64,000 nucleotides of DNA from JANOAR01 sp031411235 (lineage in GTDB: Bacteria; Verrucomicrobiota; Verrucomicrobiia; Verrucomicrobiales; Verrucomicrobiaceae), in contig JANOAR010000135.1 of assembly GCA_031411235.1 (NCBI GenBank), positions 3,809 through 67,808 on the forward strand, read 5' to 3'. The translations under genes were made by a program, and so were the position numbers. Shown here one piece after another: positions 9,836 through 18,158 of the stretch (position 1 is its first letter; each line of letters begins with the position of its first letter). A model generated the notes under the pieces. That model made no database searches. It saw only the letters and a list, made by a program, of their open reading frames with translations, and was not told the DNA's origin.

Positions 9836-10426
9836 TCACGCTCTCGCCATCGTCCAGGGCATGCTTTCCACGCGACGCACGCTGGCTTCGCTCTTGTAAG
9901 CCGCGAGCAGCAGCAGGGCGAAGCCAAGGTCGCTGATCAGGGCTTTGACCATGAAGACCCAGGCTGGGGGCTGATACGCTGGATCACCCGTGGTCACGGC
10001 TTGCAGCCAGCCGGCGAATGTTTTGGCATAAATCGGGCTCATGTCCCAGGCCTGGGTGCTGGTGATGAGGTAGAAGGCGAAGGAGCAGAGGGCGGTGCCC
10101 AGCACGGCCTGGATGCCGCTGACTCGGTCGCGCAGCAGACCACCCGCGAGGGCGGCGAGGGCGTAGCAAACATAGACGAGACTCATCTCGGCGATGTGCG
10201 TGCTCTGCATCCCCATGTCGGTCGCGAGCAGCAGCACAGGCCAGACCCACCACGCAATCTGGCGTGGCATAATGATGCTACCCGCGAAGGCGAGTGCCAT
10301 GAAGGGCGCGAAGTTCGGCAGCACGTCGGTGACGCCGAACTTGAGCTTGGCGACACGCCACGCGAGGGCGGCGAGGACAAGTAGAGCAGGGAGCCAAAGG
10401 GAGGAACGCGGTGTGGAGGAAGCCAT
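9836..10426 (-). CDS. DUF6580-like integral membrane protein
   Basis: A 196-aa membrane protein with five or six hydrophobic segments. LPNFAPFMALAFAG followed by a D-containing helix (LLLATDMGM) resembles the DUF6580 group of putative small transport proteins related to ECF substrate-binding components. ATG 10426 gives MASSTPRSSLW before the first membrane segment; the frame extends to 10507 but that stretch overlaps the end of the next gene and is arginine-rich. It lies 75 bases downstream of the RlmI-like gene on the same strand and could be its operon partner. The transported substrate is unknown. Confidence 0.65.
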   Translation of the reverse strand: MASSTPRSSLWLPALLVLAALAWRVAKLKFGVTDVLPNFAPFMALAFAGSIIMPRQIAWWVWPVLLLATDMGMQSTHIAEMSLVYVCYALAALAGGLLRDRVSGIQAVLGTALCSFAFYLITSTQAWDMSPIYAKTFAGWLQAVTTGDPAYQPPAWVFMVKALISDLGFALLLLAAYKSEASVRRVESMPWTMARA

Positions 10427-10500
10427 GCGAGTAGAAAGGCGACGGCACGCAACCGCGCAAGCAGGAAAGCGAGCGAAGAGGAACGCTCGCCGCCTATCCT

Positions 10501-11670
10501 TTACCATCCCGCCACGACTTCAAAGGCATACCCGCGCAGGTACTCAGTCTCGGGGATGCCGATGAGGATGGGGTGATCGGGGCGCTGGCGGTAGGTGGTG
10601 ACGAGGCGTAGGGCACGCTTCGCATCCACCGCCGCATCGGCGATGCTGCCATAGAACTCGCCCGTGCTGACGTGGTGCGAGCAACTGAAGGTGGCGAGGA
10701 TGCCGCCGGGTTGCAGCATTTTCAGGGCACGCAGATGGATTTCTTTGTAGCCGCGCAACGCGTCTTTGACCGACTGCTTCGTCCTGGTGAACGAGGGGGG
10801 ATCGAGGACGATGAGGCCATACTCGTCGCCGCGTGCTTCGCTTTGTTTCAGCACATCAAAGGCGTTGTCGGTGATGAATTTCATCGTCAGGCCCGAGGCC
10901 GTGGCGTTCTGCGCTGCCAGGGCGATGGCTCCATCGCTGGCATCGACGGCGGTGACTTCGCTAGCTCCAGCGAGGGCGCAGGCCTGGGCGAAACCCGCTT
11001 GGTTGCAGAAGCAATCGAGCACCTTGCGCCCTTTCGCCAGGGTGCCTACGTGCTGGTAGTTGTCGAGCTGGTCGAGGTAGAGGCCCGTCTTCTGGCCTTC
11101 CCACACATCGACTTGGAAGGTCATGCCCGCGTGTTTCATTTCAAAGGGAGCGGGCTGCTCGCCGTGCAGCATTTTCTTCTCTACTTCCATGCCCTCGGCC
11201 TTGCGCACCGAGGCATCATTGCGCGCGGTGATGCTGGTGGGGTTGAGCAGGTTAATGAGTGCCTGCACGATCAGCTCCTCGCGCATCGACATGGCCAGCG
11301 TCAGCGTTTGCAACACGAGATGGTCGCCGTAGCGATCAACGATGAGGCCGGGCAGTCCATCGGCTTCGCTCCAGACGAGGCGGCACAGGGATAAGTCCAG
11401 GCCTAGGGCTTTGCGGTGGTTGATCGCACGCTCGATGCGGCGCTGGAAGAAATCGGCATCCAAGTCCTGCCGACGAAACGAGAAGCGCCGGGCGACAATC
11501 TGTGACTTGGGGTTGTAGATGGCGCTGCCCAGGGGCTTGCCCCGCACATCGGCGAGCTGCACGACATCGCCAGGCTGGGGGTCGCCTTTGCGCGACTGCA
11601 CGTCGAGGCTATAGGCCCATTCATGGCCATGGAATAATCGGGAGCGGGGCTGGATGACAAGTAGGGACAT
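10501..11670 (-). CDS. RlmI-like class I SAM-dependent rRNA methyltransferase
   Basis: A 389-aa protein of the RlmI/YccW family, which makes 5-methylcytosine in 23S rRNA (E. coli m5C1962). An N-terminal PUA domain (to about residue 80; PGDVVQLAD, GSAIYNP) and an EEHEE-like middle region (WSEADGLPGLIVDRYGD) precede the Rossmann methyltransferase domain: LDCFCNQAGFAQACALAGA (SAM-binding), VTAVDAS, LIVLDPPSFTR (catalytic) and FSCSHHVS. ATG 11670 (MSLLVIQPRSRL) is preferred because the PUA domain begins there; the frame upstream to 11796 is encoded by repeat sequence. The family also has DNA-binding-like paralogues, so the exact target nucleotide is inferred. Confidence 0.88.
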   Translation of the reverse strand: MSLLVIQPRSRLFHGHEWAYSLDVQSRKGDPQPGDVVQLADVRGKPLGSAIYNPKSQIVARRFSFRRQDLDADFFQRRIERAINHRKALGLDLSLCRLVWSEADGLPGLIVDRYGDHLVLQTLTLAMSMREELIVQALINLLNPTSITARNDASVRKAEGMEVEKKMLHGEQPAPFEMKHAGMTFQVDVWEGQKTGLYLDQLDNYQHVGTLAKGRKVLDCFCNQAGFAQACALAGASEVTAVDASDGAIALAAQNATASGLTMKFITDNAFDVLKQSEARGDEYGLIVLDPPSFTRTKQSVKDALRGYKEIHLRALKMLQPGGILATFSCSHHVSTGEFYGSIADAAVDAKRALRLVTTYRQRPDHPILIGIPETEYLRGYAFEVVAGW

Positions 11671-11683
11671 GAGCCCACAGTGA

Positions 11684-11716
11684 AGAGGAAAACCGAATAC
11701 CGAAATCCGAATTCCC
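11684..11716 (-). repeat. Short heptamer array (TCGGNNT family) upstream of the rlmI-like start
   Basis: Read on the minus strand, the 7-base units TCGGATT, TCGGTAT and TCGGTTT follow each other about 15-45 bases before the start codon at 11670. Only one arm is obvious. It continues the pattern of heptamer arrays next to translation starts. Confidence 0.5.
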
Positions 11717-11781
11717 ATTTTTAACCTGGGCCGAGGCATCGCGGCTGGGCGTTCGGTCGGCGTTAGGATGCGAAAGGCTCT

Positions 11782-11839
11782 ACCACGGATGAACACGGAG
11801 GGTCACCAATGGGGAATCCTATTCGTGACCATCCGTGGT
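11782..11839. repeat. Inverted repeat with ACCACGGATG arms
   Basis: ACCACGGATG (11782-11791) is complementary to CATCCGTGGT (11830-11839); a second paired segment, GGGTCAC (about 11800) and GTGACC (11825-11830), lies inside, giving a stem interrupted by a bulge. It sits between the rlmI-like gene and the 3' end of the HTH regulator, both on the minus strand. It may act as a terminator-like or mRNA structure but has no T-tract. Confidence 0.55.
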
Positions 11840-11877
11840 CGCTCGGGAATGCCCTATATAGAGACCAATACATTCCG

Positions 11878-12615
11878 CTACGACATCACCGCAATACCTT
11901 GAGCCCCATGGTCACTCGATCTCTCCATCGGTGCAGACGAGGTCAAGTTGCCACCAGAGGCATCAAGGGAGCGCATTCGGAATTCGATCCGCGAGAAGGC
12001 TTCTTCGGTGAATTCGACACGCTTCACGGTGCAACCCAGCACGCGGCCCAAGGCCTCGGCTTCGACTTGGTAGATGACGGGGTAACGCCTCGCGATTTCG
12101 ACGATCGGGCTGTGATACTCCACGAGGCCAAGGCCTTTGTGCGGGTCGAATTCACAGTGTGACATGCAGCCTTCAATCGTGCGCAACCGAGCCAGTGACT
12201 GGGCTCGCTCGAGTAAATTGCGGCCACTGAGGAACACTTGATACCGCGCGATGCGTTTCGAGAAATGCTGGCGTAGCAGTGGCTCGATAGAGGTCGCTCC
12301 ATACACGGACTCCGTGGCCTCCAGGATGTCGATGGCGATGTCGCTGCCGCATCGCGGGAAAATATGGCCGAGCTTGTGCGTCAGGCGATACACCTTCTCG
12401 GGACGCCCGCCCATGCCATTGCTGCGTCGCTCCGTGTCCAGGTAGCCATGTTTTTCCAGGAAGACACAGTGCTGCTTGGTGCCCATGTAGCTCATGCCCA
12501 GAGCCGCAGAGAGTTCATTGACGGCCATGCCGGATTGCTTTTTCAGCAGCAGGATGATCTCCATGACCGGCTGGCGTGCGATGTCTTTGAGGATGTTGGT
12601 GAAGAGGGAGGACAT
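11878..12615 (-). CDS. SufR-like winged-helix transcriptional regulator
   Basis: A 245-aa predicted DNA-binding protein. The N-terminal winged HTH (residues ~5-80) reads ARQPVMEIILLLKKQSGMAVNELSAALGMSYMGTKQH and GYLDTERRSNGMGGRPEKVYRLT; the GRPEK wing is characteristic of ArsR/SufR-type regulators. The C-terminal half has a layout like SufR sensor domains (CEFDPHKGLGLVEYHSPI, then C in GRVLGCTVKRVEF), where cysteines hold an iron-sulfur cluster. The SufR EH-x-CPI cysteine is Ser here, so cluster binding is uncertain. ATG 12615 is preferred; the frame to 12756 lacks family resemblance. It is divergent from the broken histidine kinase gene. Confidence 0.75.
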   Translation of the reverse strand: MSSLFTNILKDIARQPVMEIILLLKKQSGMAVNELSAALGMSYMGTKQHCVFLEKHGYLDTERRSNGMGGRPEKVYRLTHKLGHIFPRCGSDIAIDILEATESVYGATSIEPLLRQHFSKRIARYQVFLSGRNLLERAQSLARLRTIEGCMSHCEFDPHKGLGLVEYHSPIVEIARRYPVIYQVEAEALGRVLGCTVKRVEFTEEAFSRIEFRMRSLDASGGNLTSSAPMERSSDHGAQGIAVMS

Positions 12616-12833
12616 GAAAAATAGGGGCACGCAAAACGCACCGGGAGGAGCGTCATACCCAGCGGGTGAACTCTTACCGAAGCCAGAGTCATGCAGGCTG
12701 CTATGAGTGGGGTAGTAGTCATCAGCGCGTGAAAATTGCTCAAAGTCATAGGTCATGCCCGGAGGTCATGGGCTGGGCATGACTCAATTTTGTTCGTCGA
12801 GGCCTAGCGTGAGTGTTACACACCGCGCACTCC

Positions 12834-14272
12834 ATGCCTCCTCTCTCTGATGAACCCAGGCCCCAGGCCACCGACTCAGCGCCGTTCACACCCGATGCGT
12901 TCAGCGAGCGCTTCGTCCTGGTCAATCTTGGTGCCGTGTTGATGGCGTTTTTTTCCTCGTGCCATTGTTGTGGATATGCCCCCACATGGTGAAGATTCAG
13001 CAGACCGAGCGTGTGGTGTGGCTCGTCGCGGTGGGCATCATCCACACGCTGTGGAATTCTCTGGGGATGCGCTCGGTGTTGCTTCGATTGAGCCCTGAGC
13101 CCTCGGATGAGCTGCGCCCCTTTTCTCTATGGCAGCAGAGGCTGTTTTTTACCGGGCAGTTCCTGCTGGCTTTTGCGTGCAAATGGCTGGCGCTGGACTG
13201 GAATCCCTTGGGCGTCCTCTTCTGGTTCTGGCTACCCGTCGCCACGTATGCGGTGCTGCTCCCCCGTCGGTTCATCACATCGGTGCTTATCGCCCTCGTC
13301 TCCATAGTCATCAATACGGCCCAGGAATATGCTCGCCATGGCAGCCACTCGGCCATGCTCCTCGGTCTGGCTCATTTCACCGGTGCCTTCTAACTCATGG
13401 GGTGCGCCATCGTCACGAAATACGCACTGGGGCAACGCTGGAAGTTAGGGCGCATGACGCTGCAATTGCAGCAATCCAACGCACAGCTTTTGCAGCAGTC
13501 CGAGACCACCGCCGCGCTCGCTGCCGCGCAGGAGCGCAATACCATGTCGCGCGACGAGATTCATGATACCGTGGGCCATGGCCTCACCGTCGTCGGTGCC
13601 CAGTTGGATTCAGCCGTGGCGCAGTTGAATGCCGTAGCGGCGCAGTTGCCCGCAGCCGCAGGCGGTGCGCTGGATGCCTTGGCCAAGGCTCGTCGGGCGA
13701 ACCAAGAAGGGCTCGTCGAGATCCGTCGCTCGGTGTCTGCCATGCGTGCCACACCGCTGGATGGCCGCAGCCTTTTGGAGGGAATCCAAGCCCTGGTCGA
13801 AGCCACCCAGCACCCTGATTTGCAAATGACGCTGGAGCAAACGGGAACCCCGCGCCCCCTGCCCGCCCTCGTGGAACTCACCCTCTACCGCTGCGCCCAG
13901 GAGGGGCTCACCAATGCCTGCCGCCATGCCAAAGCTTCTGCCGTCCATCTGCACCTCGACTTCGACTCGGCCAGCCATGCCACCCTCGTCGTCAGCGACA
14001 ATGGCACCGGCTTTGCCCCCGACGTGAGCGGTGGTGGTATCGGGCTAAAAGGTTTGCGCGAGCGCGCGATCTTGCTGAACGGTGCTTTCACCCTCGGCAC
14101 TTCCCCCACGGGGGGAACTTTCGTGCAAATGGTTCTGCCTTCCTGCCCCAACAATGACGCGCTCCGTTTTACTCGCCTCGCACCTCGTAGCGCTTTGCCG
14201 TCGCCCCGCCTCTGCATTTCATTGCTGCACGTTCTGCGAATATCGCCACACTACGCGCCCCATTCACTCTAG
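12834..14272 (+). pseudogene. Broken sensor histidine kinase (frameshift plus in-frame stop)
   Basis: Three collinear pieces make one NarL-type sensor kinase. The N-terminus (12834-12953) runs into a 7-T tract (12948-12954); adding one T joins it to the second frame (FLVPLLWICPHMVKIQ). That frame encodes membrane segments and ends at TAA 13391-13393, inside a membrane helix (HFTGAF, stop, LMGCAIVTKYALG), while the kinase part continues in the same frame. The kinase has the HisKA_3 site (EIHDTVGHGLT), N-box (EGLTNACRHAKAS), G1 (VSDNGTGF) and G2 (GIGLKGLRER). After GGTFVQMVLPS the tail looks non-coding, and no response regulator follows. Sequencing error is an alternative, but two independent lesions favour decay. 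The kinase domain alone could still be made from ATG 13397. Confidence 0.8.
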
Positions 14273-14289
14273 CCTTTCTCCCGAAACCG

Positions 14290-17200
14290 ATGTCCATGAG
14301 CAGTGCCAAGCCCGATGCCCCCCTCCCCGCCTCATCGGGGGCGACGGCTCATGCGACCTCTTTTTCCTGGCTGCGTCGGCTGCTCGGGCAGCCGGTGCTG
14401 AGCAGCGCCGAGGCGACAACGGCGAATAGTATCCTGCCGGTGCTGATTGAGGTGTTCGCGGGCTTTAGCAAGCTGGATGGCGACATCGCGGAGGAGGAGA
14501 TCGACTCCTCGCTGGGCTACCTGCGCTACGACTACCCGGATGCGATCTACTCGGAACTGCGGCGGCAGTACTTCGAGGCGTTGCAGAAGTCGCAGGATCT
14601 CAGCACCCGAGCGAAGGAACTGAGCCGCACGTTGTCGATGGAGCAGAAAATCCTGCTCGGGGTGCAGCTCTATCTGCTCATCTCGCGGGCCTCGTCGAAC
14701 CGGCGGCAGATGGTGGAGTTTTACCTGTTCATGACGAACCTGGGCATCGCCGCCCAGGCCATCGACATCGTGTATCAGTTGAATTCTGGCGACCGGCCCG
14801 CCGACGATGATTTTGGCCAGAAGGGCGCACAGCCGCTGGAGACGCTGCGCATCGGCTCGAACCAGCCCTGCGATGTGCTGCTGCGCTCGCTGTCGCATGA
14901 TTGCATGGTCACGGCCTACCGTTACCAGAACCTCATTCTGCTGAAAAACACGGGCAGTGTGCCCATCCTGGTGCGCAGCCGTCGGCAGCCGCCGGGCGAC
15001 TTCTCGCGGCTCTACTCGGGCGAGCGCGTGGTGCTGGAAGATGTGTCGCTGGACTACAACGACCTCGTCTCCTACTTCAACGCCAAGAAGACACTCACCG
15101 GCACGCAGCTCTACCTCACGCTCACCGAGGAAGGCGATGCCGAGATCGCGCAGCAGCGCTCGCGCGGCACGAACCTGCGCATCAGCTTCGGCCTGGGCGT
15201 TACTATCGAAGCCCTGCGTGCCACGAATGCCACGGTGAATGGCCAGCCTTTGCGCGAAGGCACCACGATTGAGGCGAGCATCGAGGACGCCATCATCGCC
15301 AAGGGCGAAGTCGAGATCAGCCTCGCCGATCTGCGTCGCCGTGCGCGGGAGTTTGGCGGGCAGTTCCGCCTAGAAGGCAGCCGCAATACTTATCTCGTCT
15401 CCAACAACCCTGACTTACTGGAAGAAGGCGACATCCTGCTCTCTGCCGATACCGAGGGCGAAATCCTGCTGCGCATCGAGTGCAACTACGCGCAGAAAAC
15501 CGGCGAGCTGGAGGTGCTGCGCAGCACGCGGCCCGTCACCGTGGGGCTGTATCCGGTGCGGGATCGCATCGTGCTCAACGACGGCGACACGATCACCCTC
15601 GGCGAGGGGCAGTTCCTGCGCTGCCACTTCGCGGATCGCATCATCGAAGAGGAGCGCAACGTCATCCGCCACATTGAGGTGCGCGAGCTGACGCATCGTT
15701 TCGACAACCGCGACACCGCGCTGGATGGCATCTCGCTGAGCGCCCGACGCGGCGAGATGATCTGCGTGATGGGGCCGAGTGGCTGCGGCAAAAGTACCCT
15801 GCTGCGCGTGCTCGGTGGCCAGCTCCGGCCCAAGGCGGGCGACGTGCAGATGAACGGTCTGCCGCTCTACTCGCACCTGGAGAACATCACGCCCTACATC
15901 GCTTACATCCCGCAGGAGGACGCCTTCGATCCGCTGCTGACGGTGAAGGAAAATCTCGACTGCTCGGTGGCCATGCGCTGCCCGCACATCAATGTGGAAG
16001 ACCGCCGTCGGCGCGTGGATGCCAAGCTTTCGGAACTCGGCCTCTCCGAGCTACGCCATCGTCTCGCAGGCACGCCGCAGCAGAAATTTCTCAGCGGTGG
16101 CGAGCGCAAGCGCCTCAACGCCGGGCTCGACATGATCGGCATCTCCGACATCTACCTATTCGATGAGCCCACCTCGGGCCTGTCTTCCAAAGACAGCGAG
16201 CACGTCCTCGAAATCATCCGCAGCCTCGCCAGCAACAAGATCGTCTTCGCCAGCATCCATCAGCCCAGCATGAGGCTGTTGCAGATGTTTGATAAAGCCC
16301 TGCTGCTCGATAAAGGCGGCAAGCTGGCCTTCTTCGGCACGCCGCAGGGGATGCTCGAATACTTCTGGCGCGTCTATAATGAAGAGACTGGGCAGGCCGC
16401 CGCGAGCACCACGCCACCGACCAGTCTCACGCCAGACTTTGTTTTCGACGTGTTGGAGACACCGCTGCGCGACATTAGCGGCGATGTCATTCTGGAACAA
16501 AGCGCCGAGGGCCATCTGGTGCCTGCGCGGCGCTTCCCGCCGAACTTCTGGCGCGATAACTACCAGACCCATCGCATCATGGAATCCGTCTCCCAGGCGG
16601 ATAAAGGCAAGCCCGGCACTCACACCAGCCTGCGTGCTCGCGAGGATTCCCGCCAGGAGATGACGGCCCAGCAGCGCAAGGTGCCCATGCCGCAAAAGCT
16701 GAACATGCGCGAGGAGGCGATCCTCTTCACCACGCTGCTGAAGCGCGCCTTCATCAGCAAGCTGCGCAACCGTGCGAACTTGCTCACCACGGTGCTGGAA
16801 GCTCCCATGCTCGCCTTCCTCATCAGCATGGTGCTGCGCTACTCAGACGACGGTAAATACACCTTCGCCAGCGCCTTCCACATCCCGACGTATCTCTTCA
16901 TGACGCTGGTCGTGGCGATGTTCCTCGGCCTGACCAACAGCGCCGACGAGATCATCCGTGACCGCGCCATGCTCAACCGCGAGCGCAATCACAACCTGCG
17001 CACCTTGTATTACCTGGTCGGCAAGATCATCGCGCTCGCTTCCTTTGCCCTGTTGCAGTGCATTATCTACCTGCTCATCGGCAACTACGTGCTGGAGATA
17101 CGCGAGATGTTCCTCATCCACCTCACTTGGATGTTCATCACCGCGCTCACGGGCGCGTGTTTGGGCATGTTGATCTCCAGCCTCGTGAGCGATAGTCGCA

Positions 17201-17964
17201 CTGCGCTGAACATCATCCCGTTGCTGCTCATCCCGCAGATCATCCTCGGGGGTGCGTTGATCAAGTACGAGGAGATGAACCGCAATCTCGACTTCGTGTA
17301 CAGCCTGCGGCACTACATCACCCCCAGCGATGACCCCAACGCCGACTCGCCGAGCAAGCTGAAGGTGCCGCTGATTTGCCACTTCATGCCGCTGCGCTGG
17401 AGCTACGAGGCCATGCTCATCTCGCAGGCCAAACTAAACCCGCTGACCCATAGCCAGGACATGCTGGAGCGCCGCATCCAGCAACTCGTCGAAGTGCCCG
17501 GCGAACTCAACGAAGCCGAGCGGCACAGTCTCGACATCGCCAAGCAAGCCCTCGCCGTCGTCTCGGGATTGCAATCGAAAGACCCCGACGACGTGTCGAA
17601 ACACCTCGACACCCTGCGCGGTGAATCTTTCGCCAACACGCTCACGCAGACCACCATCGACTTCTACCAGCGCGAGCGAAAAGGCACCAGCGCCGAGCAG
17701 CTTTTTGTGAATAAGAAAGTCCTCGACCTCGTGACCAAAGCCGAGATGGAGCGAGAGGATTACCGCCGCAAACTGAGTCCCAACGTCTTCTTTGGCACGG
17801 TGAAGACCTACCCGATTTATTGGTGGTCAGAGGAAAAAGGCTGGCACTGGGAGGAGGCGAAAATCAATACCATCACGCTCAATGGAGGCGTCATTTTAGG
17901 GCTGCTTGCGCTGATCATCATCGGCGTGGCTGTATCCCTGCGGCGGCAGTTGACGCGTGTTTAG
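14290..17964 (+). CDS. TerB/FHA-like/ABC fusion: ABCG-type exporter with regulatory N-terminus
   Basis: A 1224-aa protein joining several modules. Residues ~30-165 resemble a TerB-like helical domain. About 175-450 contain two FHA-like beta segments (LETLRIGSNQPCDVLL; and VTVGLYPVRDRIVLNDGDTITLG). From ~460 follows an ABC ATPase: Walker A GPSGCGKST (~495), signature LSGGERKRLN (~601), Walker B DIYLFDEPTSGL (~620) and the ABCG-type FASIHQPS. The C-terminal third (from ~820) is an ABC-2 permease with six hydrophobic segments. ABCG half-transporters have this ATPase-permease order. Substrate unknown; FHA-like domains suggest phosphothreonine-controlled activity. An AT-rich gap follows, then the P-loop ATPase gene. 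Start ATG 14290 or 14296. Confidence 0.88.
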   Translation: MSMSSAKPDAPLPASSGATAHATSFSWLRRLLGQPVLSSAEATTANSILPVLIEVFAGFSKLDGDIAEEEIDSSLGYLRYDYPDAIYSELRRQYFEALQKSQDLSTRAKELSRTLSMEQKILLGVQLYLLISRASSNRRQMVEFYLFMTNLGIAAQAIDIVYQLNSGDRPADDDFGQKGAQPLETLRIGSNQPCDVLLRSLSHDCMVTAYRYQNLILLKNTGSVPILVRSRRQPPGDFSRLYSGERVVLEDVSLDYNDLVSYFNAKKTLTGTQLYLTLTEEGDAEIAQQRSRGTNLRISFGLGVTIEALRATNATVNGQPLREGTTIEASIEDAIIAKGEVEISLADLRRRAREFGGQFRLEGSRNTYLVSNNPDLLEEGDILLSADTEGEILLRIECNYAQKTGELEVLRSTRPVTVGLYPVRDRIVLNDGDTITLGEGQFLRCHFADRIIEEERNVIRHIEVRELTHRFDNRDTALDGISLSARRGEMICVMGPSGCGKSTLLRVLGGQLRPKAGDVQMNGLPLYSHLENITPYIAYIPQEDAFDPLLTVKENLDCSVAMRCPHINVEDRRRRVDAKLSELGLSELRHRLAGTPQQKFLSGGERKRLNAGLDMIGISDIYLFDEPTSGLSSKDSEHVLEIIRSLASNKIVFASIHQPSMRLLQMFDKALLLDKGGKLAFFGTPQGMLEYFWRVYNEETGQAAASTTPPTSLTPDFVFDVLETPLRDISGDVILEQSAEGHLVPARRFPPNFWRDNYQTHRIMESVSQADKGKPGTHTSLRAREDSRQEMTAQQRKVPMPQKLNMREEAILFTTLLKRAFISKLRNRANLLTTVLEAPMLAFLISMVLRYSDDGKYTFASAFHIPTYLFMTLVVAMFLGLTNSADEIIRDRAMLNRERNHNLRTLYYLVGKIIALASFALLQCIIYLLIGNYVLEIREMFLIHLTWMFITALTGACLGMLISSLVSDSRTALNIIPLLLIPQIILGGALIKYEEMNRNLDFVYSLRHYITPSDDPNADSPSKLKVPLICHFMPLRWSYEAMLISQAKLNPLTHSQDMLERRIQQLVEVPGELNEAERHSLDIAKQALAVVSGLQSKDPDDVSKHLDTLRGESFANTLTQTTIDFYQRERKGTSAEQLFVNKKVLDLVTKAEMEREDYRRKLSPNVFFGTVKTYPIYWWSEEKGWHWEEAKINTITLNGGVILGLLALIIIGVAVSLRRQLTRV

Positions 17965-18158
17965 TATTGGCGGGATGTGGGGCACATTTGCTGCTGATTA
18001 ACTACGTAAACCTTCAAATCATATCCGCATACGTTAAAAATCAGGTCATTCATGAGAAAATTCGCGAATTTCACAAAGAAGTATTTTCCAACAGTAACGA
18101 ATCACATAATATCCAGCACTAATTAGACTCGTCGCTGAAACTCCCTCTCGCTCTAGCC
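17965..18158 (+). promoter_or_regulatory. AT-rich promoter region with a 14-bp palindrome
   Basis: This 194-base gap between the ABC fusion and the ATPase gene is AT-rich. It contains a perfect 14-bp palindrome, AAATTCGCGAATTT (18058-18071), about 88 bases before the GTG start at 18159, a plausible dimeric regulator site. No gene-like frame is seen. Confidence 0.4.
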
